Of a stretch of 46,364 bases of DNA, positions 16,842 to 25,744 are shown in pieces; position 1 is the first letter of the stretch, and each line of letters starts with the position of its first letter. The stretch covers positions 1-46,364 of the forward strand of contig NZ_JAGPBB010000022.1 in NCBI RefSeq assembly GCF_018063565.1. The letters run 5' to 3'. The position numbers and the translations under genes are program-made. The notes beneath the pieces were generated by a model that saw only the letters and a list, made by a program, of their open reading frames with translations, was not told where the DNA came from and did no database searches. This DNA comes from Rhodoferax sp. (GTDB lineage: Bacteria > Pseudomonadota > Gammaproteobacteria > Burkholderiales > Burkholderiaceae_C).

Positions 16842-17606
16842 ATGACTAATATAGCTATAAGTGCAAATGGAGTATGCGCTAGCATTGAAAATGTTCAGAT
16901 TTTGCACAACCTCACACTGGCGCTGCCGCGTGGCCGCTGGACCTGCATCGTTGGCCCCAACGGTGCCGGCAAGTCCACTTTGCTCAAGGTGTTGGCCGGA
17001 CTTTTGCCTTGCACCGGGCAAGTCGGTTTGCTTGGTCATTCCATGCGCAGCCTGACCGATCGCGCCCGTGCCCGGCAACTGGCCTGGCTCGGGCAGAACG
17101 AAGTTTCAGGGGATGATTTGACGGTTTGGGATGTGGTGATGTTGGGGCGCCTGCCCTATCAGAACTGGCTGGCTGGCCCGACTGCTGCCGACACTGCAGC
17201 AGTGCAATGGGCGCTGCAGGTCGTGCAGGCATGGGCGTGGCGTGCCCGCAGCTTGGGGCAGTTGTCGGGTGGTGAACGCCAGCGCGTGTTGCTGGCGCGT
17301 GCCCTGGCGGTGCAGGCGCCGGTGCTGCTGATGGATGAGCCGCTTGCCAATCTTGATCCACCCCACCAGGCCGACTGGCTGGCCCTGGTGCGTCAACTGG
17401 TGGCGCAGGGCACCACGGTGATCAGTGTGCTGCATGAAATTTCGATGGCGCTGCACTCGGACGAACTGGTGATCATGGCAGAAGGCCGGGTGCGGCATCA
17501 GGGTGGCAGCGCCGATGGAGCGACACACCGTGCGCTGGAGGCGGTGTTTGATCAACGGATCGCCATCTATCCGTTGGCGCAGCAATGGGTGGCATTGCCG
17601 CGATGA
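16842..17606 (+). CDS. btuD: Cobalamin ABC transporter ATP-binding protein BtuD
   Basis: The 254-residue ATPase has Walker A GPNGAGKSTLLK, Q-loop LGQNE, signature LSGGERQRVLLARAL, Walker B VLLMDEPLANLD and switch His in VLHEIS. It powers B12 import with BtuC. The first 14 or so codons coincide with a copy of the 32-bp repeat, so the N-terminal residues (MTNIAISANGVCAS) probably derive from the repeat rather than the original gene. The stop overlaps the cobQ start by ATGA. Confidence 0.9.
   Translation: MTNIAISANGVCASIENVQILHNLTLALPRGRWTCIVGPNGAGKSTLLKVLAGLLPCTGQVGLLGHSMRSLTDRARARQLAWLGQNEVSGDDLTVWDVVMLGRLPYQNWLAGPTAADTAAVQWALQVVQAWAWRARSLGQLSGGERQRVLLARALAVQAPVLLMDEPLANLDPPHQADWLALVRQLVAQGTTVISVLHEISMALHSDELVIMAEGRVRHQGGSADGATHRALEAVFDQRIAIYPLAQQWVALPR
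16851..16882 (-). repeat. 32-bp Comamonadaceae-type intergenic repeat, copy 1 (inside btuD 5' end)
   Basis: Read on the minus strand it begins CTAGCGCA and ends ATAGCTAT over exactly 32 bp. It matches the copy at 21967-21998 at 21 of 32 positions, with both 8-bp ends identical. It overlaps the first codons of btuD. Confidence 0.7.
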
Positions 17607-19138
17607 GTGCCACGGTTGTCCAATGGCAGGAGCCAGCCAGGACGTTGGCGACTTGCATCATGGTTTTGGGCACCACCAGTGGTGCCGGCAAAAGCTGGCT
17701 GACCACCGCGCTGTGCCGCCTTTACGCGCGCCAGGGCTTGAAGGTGGCCCCCTTCAAGGCGCAGAACATGAGCAACAACGCGCGGGTGGTGGCCAGCGAC
17801 CAAGGGCTGGGTGAAATTGGCAGTGCCCAGTACTTTCAGGCGCTGGCTGCCAAAACCGTGCCGGATGTCCGCATGAATCCGTTGCTGCTCAAACCCGAGG
17901 CTGACAACCACAGCCAGGTGGTGCTGCTGGGGCAGGTGAATGCCGAACTGACCGCCCTGCCATGGCGTGCCCGCAGCGAGCATGTCTGGCCGCTGATTGC
18001 TGCTGCGCTGGACGCCTTGCGCGCTGAGAACGATCTGGTGGTGATCGAGGGCGCAGGTTCACCCGCCGAGATCAACCTGCACGATAGTGACATCGTCAAC
18101 ATGCGTGTGGCTTTGCACTGCAATGCCGCCTGCCTGCTGGTGACCGACATTGACCGGGGCGGTGCCTTTGCGCATTTGTACGGAACCTGGGCGCTGCTGC
18201 CGCAACACGAGCGCATTTTGATCAGGGGTTTTGTGCTCAACAAATTTCGCGGCGACGCCGCCCTGCTGGCACCGGCACCGCAAATGCTGCAGGACTTGAC
18301 CGGCATTGCCACCGTCGCCACCTTGCCGATGTGGTGGCACCATGGTCTGCCCGAGGAGGACGGGGTTTTTGACGACCGGTCCGTCAGTGTCGGTGCAGTG
18401 AAACTCACGGTGGCCGTGATCGCCTATCCGCGCATCAGCAATCTGGACGAGTTTCAACCGCTCAAAAATATCCCTGGCGTGCGCCTGATGTGGGTGCGCA
18501 GTCCGTCACAACTGGCCGGACTGCAGGCCGGTGACTGGATGGTTCTGCCCGGTTCCAAATCGACTGTGGCCGATTTGCTCTGGCTACGGCATCAGGGGCT
18601 GGATGTGGCCGTGGCGGCACACGCCGCGCAGGGTGGGGCGGTGCTTGGCATTTGTGGGGGCTTGCAAATGCTGGGTGAAACACTGGTTGATCCCGTCGGC
18701 ATGGATGGCTCCGCGCCTGGCCTGGGCTTGTTGCCCTTGCAGACCCGGTTTGCACTCACCAAGTCGGTTCGCCACACGCGGTCGGTTTTCAGTGACTCCA
18801 TGGCGGGTGCTTCGGCTCGGCCATGGTCGTCTTTGGCGGGTGTGAGTGTCTCGGGTTACGAGATTCACCACGGTCAGACCGTTGCCGTCTCTGGCACGCA
18901 TCCGGACGCATGCCAGGAGGTATTGCCGGGAGGTTTGGGCTGGCAAAACGCCGCTGGCAACGTGTTGGGGCTGTATTTGCACGGGTTGGTGGAGGATTCG
19001 AACGTATTGCGGGCACTGTTTGCTTCTGAATGCAGCGTGTCCGTTCCCACACTCGACCGTGTTTTTGACGGGTTGGCGGATTTTGTGCAACAGCACTTTG
19101 CACCCGGTTTTTTGCATAGCTTGCTCAGCGAAAGATAA
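17603..19138 (+). CDS. cobQ: Cobyric acid synthase CobQ
   Basis: The 511-residue glutamine-dependent amidotransferase amidates the corrin side chains at positions b, d, e and g (adenosylcobyrinic acid a,c-diamide to adenosylcobyric acid). The N-terminal dethiobiotin-synthetase-like domain has [17 protein letters not shown] and [12 protein letters not shown]. The C-terminal class I glutaminase has Cys351 in [11 protein letters not shown] and histidines in GYEIHHGQT and [12 protein letters not shown] 17603 gives ATGA coupling to btuD; an ATG at 17585 would add six residues. It is the only corrin-synthesis gene in the window. Confidence 0.92.
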   Translation: MSATVVQWQEPARTLATCIMVLGTTSGAGKSWLTTALCRLYARQGLKVAPFKAQNMSNNARVVASDQGLGEIGSAQYFQALAAKTVPDVRMNPLLLKPEADNHSQVVLLGQVNAELTALPWRARSEHVWPLIAAALDALRAENDLVVIEGAGSPAEINLHDSDIVNMRVALHCNAACLLVTDIDRGGAFAHLYGTWALLPQHERILIRGFVLNKFRGDAALLAPAPQMLQDLTGIATVATLPMWWHHGLPEEDGVFDDRSVSVGAVKLTVAVIAYPRISNLDEFQPLKNIPGVRLMWVRSPSQLAGLQAGDWMVLPGSKSTVADLLWLRHQGLDVAVAAHAAQGGAVLGICGGLQMLGETLVDPVGMDGSAPGLGLLPLQTRFALTKSVRHTRSVFSDSMAGASARPWSSLAGVSVSGYEIHHGQTVAVSGTHPDACQEVLPGGLGWQNAAGNVLGLYLHGLVEDSNVLRALFASECSVSVPTLDRVFDGLADFVQQHFAPGFLHSLLSER

Positions 19139-19175
19139 CAGCGATTCGGGTGAACTTGCCAGAAAGCTGAGGGGT

Positions 19176-19826
19176 TTATGACGAATGCGGACGAAGCATC
19201 GTTTTGGGGGTGAAGTCGCACTGTGCCGCCACCTGGCACTCCCAGCACCGCGGTGTTCTGGCCTGGCACACATAGCGGCCATGCAGGATCAGCCAATGGT
19301 GGGCATCGCGCAGGTAGGCACTGGGAACCCGCTGCAGCAGGGCATCTTCTACGTCGCGGGGTGTCTTGCCGGGTGCCAGACCGGTCCGATTGCTCAGGCG
19401 CAAGATATGGGTGTCCACCGCCATGGTGGGCTCGCCAAACGCCACGTTGAGCACCACGTTGGCGGTTTTGCGGCCAACTCCCGGCAATGCCTCCAGTGCC
19501 TCGCGGGTGCGCGGCACCTGACCGCCATGTCGGTCCAGCAGCATCTGGCAGGTTTGCAACAGGTGACGCGCCTTGGCGTGGTACAGGCCAATGGTGCGGA
19601 TGTGTGACTCCAACCCGGCCAGACCCAGGTTCAATATTTTTTGCGGCGTGTTGGCCACCACAAACAAGCGGCTTGTGGCCTTGTTGACACTCACATCGGT
19701 GGCCTGAGCCGATAGCAAAACGGCGGTCAGCAGCTCAAACACGCTGGCAAACTCCAGCTCGGTCTGAGGCTCCGGGTTGGCCTGGGCCAGGGTGGCAAAA
19801 AAAACCTCGATGTCCCGCGTCTGCAT
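19176..19826 (-). CDS. nth: Endonuclease III
   Basis: The 216-residue DNA glycosylase/AP lyase for oxidised pyrimidines has helix-hairpin-helix LPGVGRKTANVVL with Lys120, catalytic Asp138 in VDTHILRLSNR, and the [4Fe-4S] loop Cys187-X6-Cys194-X2-Cys197-X5-Cys203. All key residues are present. It starts 4 bp after the stop of the HDOD gene on the same strand and is convergent with cobQ. Confidence 0.94.
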   Translation of the reverse strand: MQTRDIEVFFATLAQANPEPQTELEFASVFELLTAVLLSAQATDVSVNKATSRLFVVANTPQKILNLGLAGLESHIRTIGLYHAKARHLLQTCQMLLDRHGGQVPRTREALEALPGVGRKTANVVLNVAFGEPTMAVDTHILRLSNRTGLAPGKTPRDVEDALLQRVPSAYLRDAHHWLILHGRYVCQARTPRCWECQVAAQCDFTPKTMLRPHSS

Positions 19827-19830
19827 CGGC

Positions 19831-20631
19831 TCAAGCCACGTTGATGAACGAATCGCTCGACGGGAAACTGCGCCTCATCCAATCCACATCCAGCGCCAGC
19901 TCGGCGATCACATCCTGCGGCAGGGTGTCGACCGTCTCGGCCTGTGCTTGCAGGGTATCGGCCAACAGGCCTGCCAAATGGATCACCGCCCCCATGCGTG
20001 AGAAAGCTTGCTCCACCAGCGGATCGTAGGCACGCTCCAGGGCTTGTACCATCAGCATCGGGAAGTTCCAGCGCCGTGCCAGCTCGGCGGTGATCTGGCC
20101 CTCCGAGAAACCGATCAGGCGTTTCTCGCGTTCCCAGCGACTCCCCGGCCAGGTGGGTGCTTTTTCAATTTCGATTAAAGCTTCCGGACGGGATTGGGCA
20201 ATCAGCAACTCACCCAGACGAAGCATCATGCCGGTCAACCAGGCCTGGCCAGCGTCCATGTCCAAACCGCCAGCGAGCCAGCGCGCATAACCTGCGCAGG
20301 CCATGCTGCTGCGCCAGAATTCCTGCGCATCGAGACCGGGAATCGGTGGAAAGGCATAACACAGGCTGGCACCCAAAGACAGGCTGCGCACCTTGGCCAT
20401 GCCGACCATCTGGATCGCCTCGTCGATCGAGCCAACGCCGCGCGGCAAGCCGAACTGTGCGCTGTTGGCCAGCCGAAGCAATTTGGCCACCAGCGCCGGG
20501 TCTTTGGCGAGGATGTCCGCCACTTCCTGCACCCCGGCGTCCTCGTCATTCAGCGTTTTCACCAGCGCCTGTGTGACCTGTGAGATGGACGGCAGTTTGA
20601 CCGTGGCAAAAAAAGCGTCGAGGGAGTGCAT
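19831..20631 (-). CDS. HDOD domain protein
   Basis: From ATG 20631 the protein is 266 residues, starting MHSLDAFFATVKLPSISQVT. An HDOD domain fills the first two-thirds (EVADILAKDPALVAKLLRLANSAQFG, then EAIQMVGMAKVRSLSLG). It has no catalytic partner domain, so it is probably a regulatory scaffold. It is directly upstream of nth (4 bp), which suggests co-transcription; a functional link to base excision repair is not implied by the family. Confidence 0.85.
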   Translation of the reverse strand: MHSLDAFFATVKLPSISQVTQALVKTLNDEDAGVQEVADILAKDPALVAKLLRLANSAQFGLPRGVGSIDEAIQMVGMAKVRSLSLGASLCYAFPPIPGLDAQEFWRSSMACAGYARWLAGGLDMDAGQAWLTGMMLRLGELLIAQSRPEALIEIEKAPTWPGSRWEREKRLIGFSEGQITAELARRWNFPMLMVQALERAYDPLVEQAFSRMGAVIHLAGLLADTLQAQAETVDTLPQDVIAELALDVDWMRRSFPSSDSFINVA

Positions 20632-20762
20632 GAGGATGTCCTGTTGAAGTATGCAGCTTATCAGAGACAATTTACCCCAATTCGTTGCCTCTCAACGCCG
20701 TAACGGACCCGACCTGCCGCCCGGACCACAGATATTTTGTTACTTACCTTTCACCAGACACC

Positions 20763-21950
20763 ATGCAATTTGCTGACCGCCTCCAGAACGTCGAAACCTC
20801 GGCCATTCGTGAACTCTTCAAACTGTTGGGCAAGCCCGGCATCATCAGTTTTGCCGGGGGGTTTCCGGATCCGGCGCTGTTTGACGCCGAGGGTATTGCC
20901 ATGGCCTCGCACGCGGTGCTGGCGGACAAGCCTGGCCCGGTCCTGCAATACGGTGCCACCGAAGGGTATCAGCCCTTGCGCGAAGCCATCTCTGGTTTTA
21001 TGGCGGGCAAAGGCAGTACCGTGGGGCCGGACGGGTTGATCGTCACGACCGGCAGCCAGCAGGCGCTGGATCTGATTGGCAAAACCATGATCTCGCCCGG
21101 CGACAAGGTGATTGTGGAGGCACCCACCTTCCTGGCCACCATTCAGTGCTTCAGACTCTACGGTGCCCACATCATTGGGGCACCGATCGACGCCGACGGT
21201 GTGGATGTGGACAAGCTCGAAGCGCTGATCGATCAACACAAGCCCAAGCTGGTTTACCTGATTCCGACCTTTGGCAACCCCAGCGGTGCCACCTTGAGTC
21301 TGGCGCGGCGGCAACGGATTTTGCAGATGGCGGTGCGCACGCGCACCCTGGTGGTGGAGGACGACCCGTACGGTGAGCTGTACTTTGACCAGCCGCCGCC
21401 GCCGAGCCTGCTGGCCCTGAGTGACAGCGTGCCGGGCAGTCGCGACTGGTTGGCGCATTGCGGCTCCTTCAGCAAAATCCTCAGTCCGGGCCTGCGCGTG
21501 GGGTGGTTGATCGCACCGGCGGCCTTGCTGGCCAGGGCCACCATGTGCAAGCAGTTCAGCGACGCCCATACCAGCAACCTGACCCAGGCCATCTGTGCAC
21601 ACTATCTGACCTTGAACCGGCTCGACGCCACGCTGGCGGTGGTGCGTGCCACCTACGCCGAGCGCGCGCGTGTGATGGGGCAGTGTTTACAGCAGACGCT
21701 CGGGGCGGCCATCGCCTTTGACGCGCCGCAAGGTGGCATGTTCTTTTGGGCCAGGCTGACCGGCGCGACAGGCCAATGCGCCCTTGCGGCCGATTTTGCC
21801 AAGCGGGCGATTGACCGGGGTGTGGCCTTTGTACCCGGTGCCCCGTTTTACGCCCATGACCCGGATCTCGCCACCTTGCGGCTGAGTTTTGCCACCGCTG
21901 ACCTGGGCCGGATCAGCGAGGGGATTGATCGTTTGCGATCCGCCATTTGA
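20763..21950 (+). CDS. PLP-dependent aminotransferase, class I/II (2-aminoadipate/LysN-like)
   Basis: The 395-residue fold-type I enzyme starts at ATG 20763 (MQFADRLQNVETSAIRELFK). PLP Lys238 is in GSFSKILSPGLRVGW. Other marks are GGFPDPALF near the N-terminus, TTGSQQALDLIGK, PTFGNPSGATLS and VEDDPYGELYFD. The GFPDPALF start and lack of an HTH domain match the LysN/multifunctional aminotransferases acting on 2-aminoadipate, aromatic or branched-chain amino acids; the substrate is open. The leader up to the divergent HDOD gene is about 130 bp. Confidence 0.87.
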   Translation: MQFADRLQNVETSAIRELFKLLGKPGIISFAGGFPDPALFDAEGIAMASHAVLADKPGPVLQYGATEGYQPLREAISGFMAGKGSTVGPDGLIVTTGSQQALDLIGKTMISPGDKVIVEAPTFLATIQCFRLYGAHIIGAPIDADGVDVDKLEALIDQHKPKLVYLIPTFGNPSGATLSLARRQRILQMAVRTRTLVVEDDPYGELYFDQPPPPSLLALSDSVPGSRDWLAHCGSFSKILSPGLRVGWLIAPAALLARATMCKQFSDAHTSNLTQAICAHYLTLNRLDATLAVVRATYAERARVMGQCLQQTLGAAIAFDAPQGGMFFWARLTGATGQCALAADFAKRAIDRGVAFVPGAPFYAHDPDLATLRLSFATADLGRISEGIDRLRSAI

Positions 21951-21966
21951 TTGGCAAAAATTGCCT

Positions 21967-21998
21967 CTAGCGCAATTTCCAAAAAGCTTGATAGCTAT
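21967..21998 (+). repeat. 32-bp Comamonadaceae-type intergenic repeat, copy 2
   Basis: It begins CTAGCGCA, ends GATAGCTAT, and is followed by CAAAAAAA. It sits in the 56-bp gap between the convergent ends of the aminotransferase and the diguanylate cyclase. The tail AAGCTTGATAGCTATC contains short inverted repeats and may help terminate transcription. Confidence 0.75.
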
Positions 21999-22006
21999 CA
22001 AAAAAA

Positions 22007-23890
22007 CTAGGTCTGGTGGGCAAAGCTGATCCGGTCGCGCCCCTCGCTTTTTGCCTGGTACATGGCGACATCGGCCCATTTGGTCAGATCCTCGGGGCTG
22101 GCGTTGTCGCGGCTGCCAAAAATGACCAGCCCGATGCTGGCGGTGCAGCGGTGCGAGACGGGTTGCCTGTGCGGGTCTCCGGAATGCACCTGCAGCGTAT
22201 AGGGTTCCGCCAAGCTGGCAAGGATCTTCAGGGCCACCGCGTGGGCGTGTTGCTGTGAGGTGTCGCGATCGGCATCAAGTTCGGCCAGCAGTACCACAAA
22301 CTCATCGCCACCAAAGCGCGCCACCGTGTCGGTTTCGCGCACACAGCTTTTGATCCGGTGTGCCGCTTCAACCAGTAAACGGTCGCCGACCGAGTGGCCA
22401 TAGGTATCGTTGATGGGTTTGAAGTTATCCAGGTCAAGAAACATCAAGGCACCGTAAACCGGGTTGCGTCGGTTGGCCATGATCGTCTGGCCCAACCGGT
22501 CGTCGAGCAAACGGCGGTTGGGCAGACCGGTCAGGTTGTCGTAAAACGCGAGTTGGCGAATTTCGTATTCAAGTCGCTTGCGCTCGGTCACATCGCGTAT
22601 CGACACATGAATGGCAGCGATGCCATCAAACTCGATGGCGGTGCCTTGCACTTCGACGTCGATCACCGTACCGTCAAGCTTGAGGAATTTTGCCTCGGCA
22701 ATGGGGTCCAGGTCTTCACCCTGCTCGATCTGGCTCATGCGCTGCTTTTGCTGCACCAGGCTGTCTGGGTGGATCAGATCCTGGGTGGATCGGCCCGACA
22801 GCGTGTCCGCATCGGGCGCACCAAAAAGTCTCACTGCGGCCGGATTGGCGTACAGAATCCTGGTGTTTTGGTGCACCAGGATGGCTTCGGGTGTCCACTC
22901 GATCAGGGTACGGTGACGTTTCTCGCTCTCCCGCAGCGCCATTTGCATTAATTTGCGTTCGGTGATGTCCTGTGCGATGCCTAGCGCATGGGTAGCTCGG
23001 CCGTGCGCCATGTCCAATTCGGCGCGTTGGCGGATCCAGCGGACCTCATCTTTCAGCAGGATGCGGTGCTCGCAATCGAGCAGTCCGTCTTTCAGCGCGT
23101 GATGCCATTGCTGTAATAAATCGGGTTGGTCATCCGGATGCACCATCGCAAAGTACTGCGACAGATGGATCGAGGAGCCGGTCGGCAGCCCCAGAATGGC
23201 ACATCCCTGAACTGACGGGGTAATGTGATTCGCAGCAATGTCAACCACCCAGCTGCCAATTTTTGCCACTGCCTGCGCTCGTTCCAGCAGGTCGCTGTTT
23301 TGCTCCAGCAGACCCGTATACTCAGTCAGTTCGTCGCTGAGTTTGTTGAGGTCCTTCAGTCGGAGCTGATACGCCCGCAGGATGAACACCACCAGCACCG
23401 AGGACAGTGCATAAACCACCAGACTGTGCAGGGCATAGATTGCAGCACTGGGCAGACCGTTGTCCTGGATCAGCTCCAGACGCTGGGCTACCCACAGTCC
23501 CAAGGTCAGTCCGGCCACCAGCAGCGTCAACGTGAGGGCGGCGCGCACATGGCTGAGCCAGCCGATACTCAGGATCAATACCGGGTAGATCACCATGACC
23601 GGAGAGCGTACGCCGCCGGTAAAGGCGGCGATGCTGGTGGTCACGGCACACACACCGTACACCAGCACCTGACTGGCCAGCATCGGCTTGCCCAAGCGCA
23701 AAATGACCCAGGCACAAATACCGACGGCAAGCATCAACAAAGGGCCAAACAGATTGACCCGGGACTCGGACAGGGACGCCCCCAATGTCAGCATGGTGGC
23801 GAACGACCCGACCACCAGCACGGCGATCGCATACCTCAGCAGCACCGCTGAACGCTCAGTGTCTATCGAGATATGGGTCTGGTAGCGCAT
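22007..23890 (-). CDS. Membrane PAS-PAS-GGDEF diguanylate cyclase
   Basis: This is a 627-residue protein. An N-terminal membrane domain of about six hydrophobic segments (residues 18-175) is followed by a short coiled coil, two PAS domains (about 205-315 and 320-445) and a GGDEF domain (about 450-625). GGDEF near residue 527 is intact (RFGGDEFVVLL). A product-inhibition site RETD lies five residues before it, so active, feedback-controlled c-di-GMP synthesis is expected. It starts 57 bp after the amidotransferase stop on the same strand and may be in that operon. Confidence 0.9.
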   Translation of the reverse strand: MRYQTHISIDTERSAVLLRYAIAVLVVGSFATMLTLGASLSESRVNLFGPLLMLAVGICAWVILRLGKPMLASQVLVYGVCAVTTSIAAFTGGVRSPVMVIYPVLILSIGWLSHVRAALTLTLLVAGLTLGLWVAQRLELIQDNGLPSAAIYALHSLVVYALSSVLVVFILRAYQLRLKDLNKLSDELTEYTGLLEQNSDLLERAQAVAKIGSWVVDIAANHITPSVQGCAILGLPTGSSIHLSQYFAMVHPDDQPDLLQQWHHALKDGLLDCEHRILLKDEVRWIRQRAELDMAHGRATHALGIAQDITERKLMQMALRESEKRHRTLIEWTPEAILVHQNTRILYANPAAVRLFGAPDADTLSGRSTQDLIHPDSLVQQKQRMSQIEQGEDLDPIAEAKFLKLDGTVIDVEVQGTAIEFDGIAAIHVSIRDVTERKRLEYEIRQLAFYDNLTGLPNRRLLDDRLGQTIMANRRNPVYGALMFLDLDNFKPINDTYGHSVGDRLLVEAAHRIKSCVRETDTVARFGGDEFVVLLAELDADRDTSQQHAHAVALKILASLAEPYTLQVHSGDPHRQPVSHRCTASIGLVIFGSRDNASPEDLTKWADVAMYQAKSEGRDRISFAHQT

Positions 23891-23947
23891 GGGCCCTTCA
23901 TGGTGGCGGATTCGACCAGCGACACATCGTGCGTTTTGCCCCGGATT

Positions 23948-25744
23948 CTACGTTCGACCCACACGATCCACATGCACCTGCAGCCACCACTCCAGCAGCG
24001 CAAGGTGCCACAGTTTGCTCCCGTTGATGCGGGTGAAGTGCTCAGGCGCCTCGGGTGCTGCCAGCAGCCTGTCTACATAGTCGCGCTGGTACAGGCCGCG
24101 CGCCAGGCAGGCAGGCGACATCAGAATGTCACGCATCATCTCCAGGAATGGCCCGCGCACATAGCGCAGCGCCGGCACCGGGAAATAGCCTTTGGGCCGA
24201 TCGATCACCGAGTCCGGGATCAGGCCCCTCGAAATCGCCTTCAGCGGGAACTTGCCACCTTCCTTGAGTTTGAGTTCCGGCGGCATTTTGGCTGCCAGCT
24301 CGACCAGCTCATGGTCGAGAAACGGGGTGCGTACTTCCAGCGCCCAGGCCATCGGCATGTTGTCAACCCGTTTCACCGGGTCGTCCACAATCAGCGTGGT
24401 GGCGTCAAAGCGCCACACCTGATCCAGAAATGTATCAGCGGCAGGCTCAGACAGTCTGCTTGCTACCAACTCAGAAGTGACATCCGCAATCTGGTAGGGC
24501 GCTGTGACCATTTTTAGGTACTCATCATGGTCCCGGTCAAAATAGTGCGGGGCAAAACGCTGCAGGGGTGTGCCGCTGCTGGCGTCCATCTTGGGGTACC
24601 AGAAGTAGCCGCCAAACACTTCGTCAGCGCCCTGGCCCGACATCACCACCTTGACCTCTTTGGACACCCGCTCGCCCAGCAGGTAAAAGGCAATCACATC
24701 GTGGCTGACCATGGGTTCGGTCATTTGTGCCACCGCTTCCGGCAGGCGCGCCATCACCTCGCTGTTGGGAATGCTGAATTTGTGGTGGCGGGTTTTGAAA
24801 TGCGCCACCACCTGGTCGGAATACTCAAACTCGTCGGCTTTTTCGGCGCCGCCACCCAGGTCTTCAAAGCCAATCGAGAACGTACGCAGGTCTTTCACAT
24901 GTTCGGCCAGCAGACCCACCAGCAGGCTCGAATCGAGCCCGCCCGAGAGCAGCACGCCTACCGGCACATCGGCGGCGAGCAGCCGGCGCTCGACACTCCG
25001 GTCCAGGTAGGCGCGGGTTTGTTCCAGCCATTCCTGCTCGGACGGCGCAACCTCGGGCCGGGTGGCGTCGAGCGACCAGTAGCGCTGCTGCTCGACGCTG
25101 CCGTCGGGGTTAAATACCATGGTGTGCGCAGGCGGGAACTTGCGCACGCCTTTCAAGATGGTACGCGGCGCCGGTACCACCGTGTGCAGGGTGAAATGGT
25201 GATGCAGTGCCACCGGGTCGAGTGTGGTGTCAACCCCTCCGGCGGCCAGCAGCGCAGGCAGGCTGGAGGCAAACCGCAGGCGGTGGCAGTCCTGGGTGAG
25301 ATACAGCGGTTTGATGCCAAAGCGGTCGCGCGCCAAAAACAGCTGGCTGCTGCGCTGGTCCCAGATGGCAAAGGCAAACATGCCCTTGAAACGCGTCACG
25401 CACTGCTGGCCCCAGGCGTGATAGGCCTTGAGGATGACTTCGCTGTCACCGTTAGAAAAAAACTGGTACCCCTGCGACTGCAGTTCCGTGCGCAGTTCGC
25501 GGTAGTTGTAAAGGGTGCCATTGAATACCAGGGTGAGCTGCAGCGTGGCGTCGACCATGGGTTGGTGCGCGTGGCTGGAGAGGTCGATGATCGACAGGCG
25601 CCGGTGGCCGAAAGCCAGTGGACCGTCGCTGTAGGTACCCGCATGGTCCGGCCCCCGGCGCGCCAATTGGTCCGACATGTGGCCAATCGCCGCCATGTCA
25701 GGGGATTGGCCGTCAAAGCGCAGTTCGCCACAAATGCCACACAT
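23948..25744 (-). CDS. Asparagine-synthetase-type amidotransferase, N-acetylglutaminylglutamine amidotransferase-like
   Basis: The 598-residue protein has an N-terminal class II glutaminase domain starting MCGICGELRFDG, with Cys2 as nucleophile and RRLSIIDLS, FNGTLYNYRELR and GDSEVILKAY. The ATP-pyrophosphatase domain has SGGLDSS at residues 267-273. YSDQVVAHFKTRHHKF, EPMVSHDVIAFYLL and SGQGADEVFGGYFWYP match my memory of the family that makes the terminal amide of N-acetylglutaminylglutamine amide (AsnO/TIGR03104), rather than plain AsnB. It uses Gln and ATP to amidate a carboxylate. The start overlaps the ATP-grasp gene's stop (ATG at 25744), so the two act together. The usual GNAT-ATP-grasp partner is not here. 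Confidence 0.8.
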   Translation of the reverse strand: MCGICGELRFDGQSPDMAAIGHMSDQLARRGPDHAGTYSDGPLAFGHRRLSIIDLSSHAHQPMVDATLQLTLVFNGTLYNYRELRTELQSQGYQFFSNGDSEVILKAYHAWGQQCVTRFKGMFAFAIWDQRSSQLFLARDRFGIKPLYLTQDCHRLRFASSLPALLAAGGVDTTLDPVALHHHFTLHTVVPAPRTILKGVRKFPPAHTMVFNPDGSVEQQRYWSLDATRPEVAPSEQEWLEQTRAYLDRSVERRLLAADVPVGVLLSGGLDSSLLVGLLAEHVKDLRTFSIGFEDLGGGAEKADEFEYSDQVVAHFKTRHHKFSIPNSEVMARLPEAVAQMTEPMVSHDVIAFYLLGERVSKEVKVVMSGQGADEVFGGYFWYPKMDASSGTPLQRFAPHYFDRDHDEYLKMVTAPYQIADVTSELVASRLSEPAADTFLDQVWRFDATTLIVDDPVKRVDNMPMAWALEVRTPFLDHELVELAAKMPPELKLKEGGKFPLKAISRGLIPDSVIDRPKGYFPVPALRYVRGPFLEMMRDILMSPACLARGLYQRDYVDRLLAAPEAPEHFTRINGSKLWHLALLEWWLQVHVDRVGRT

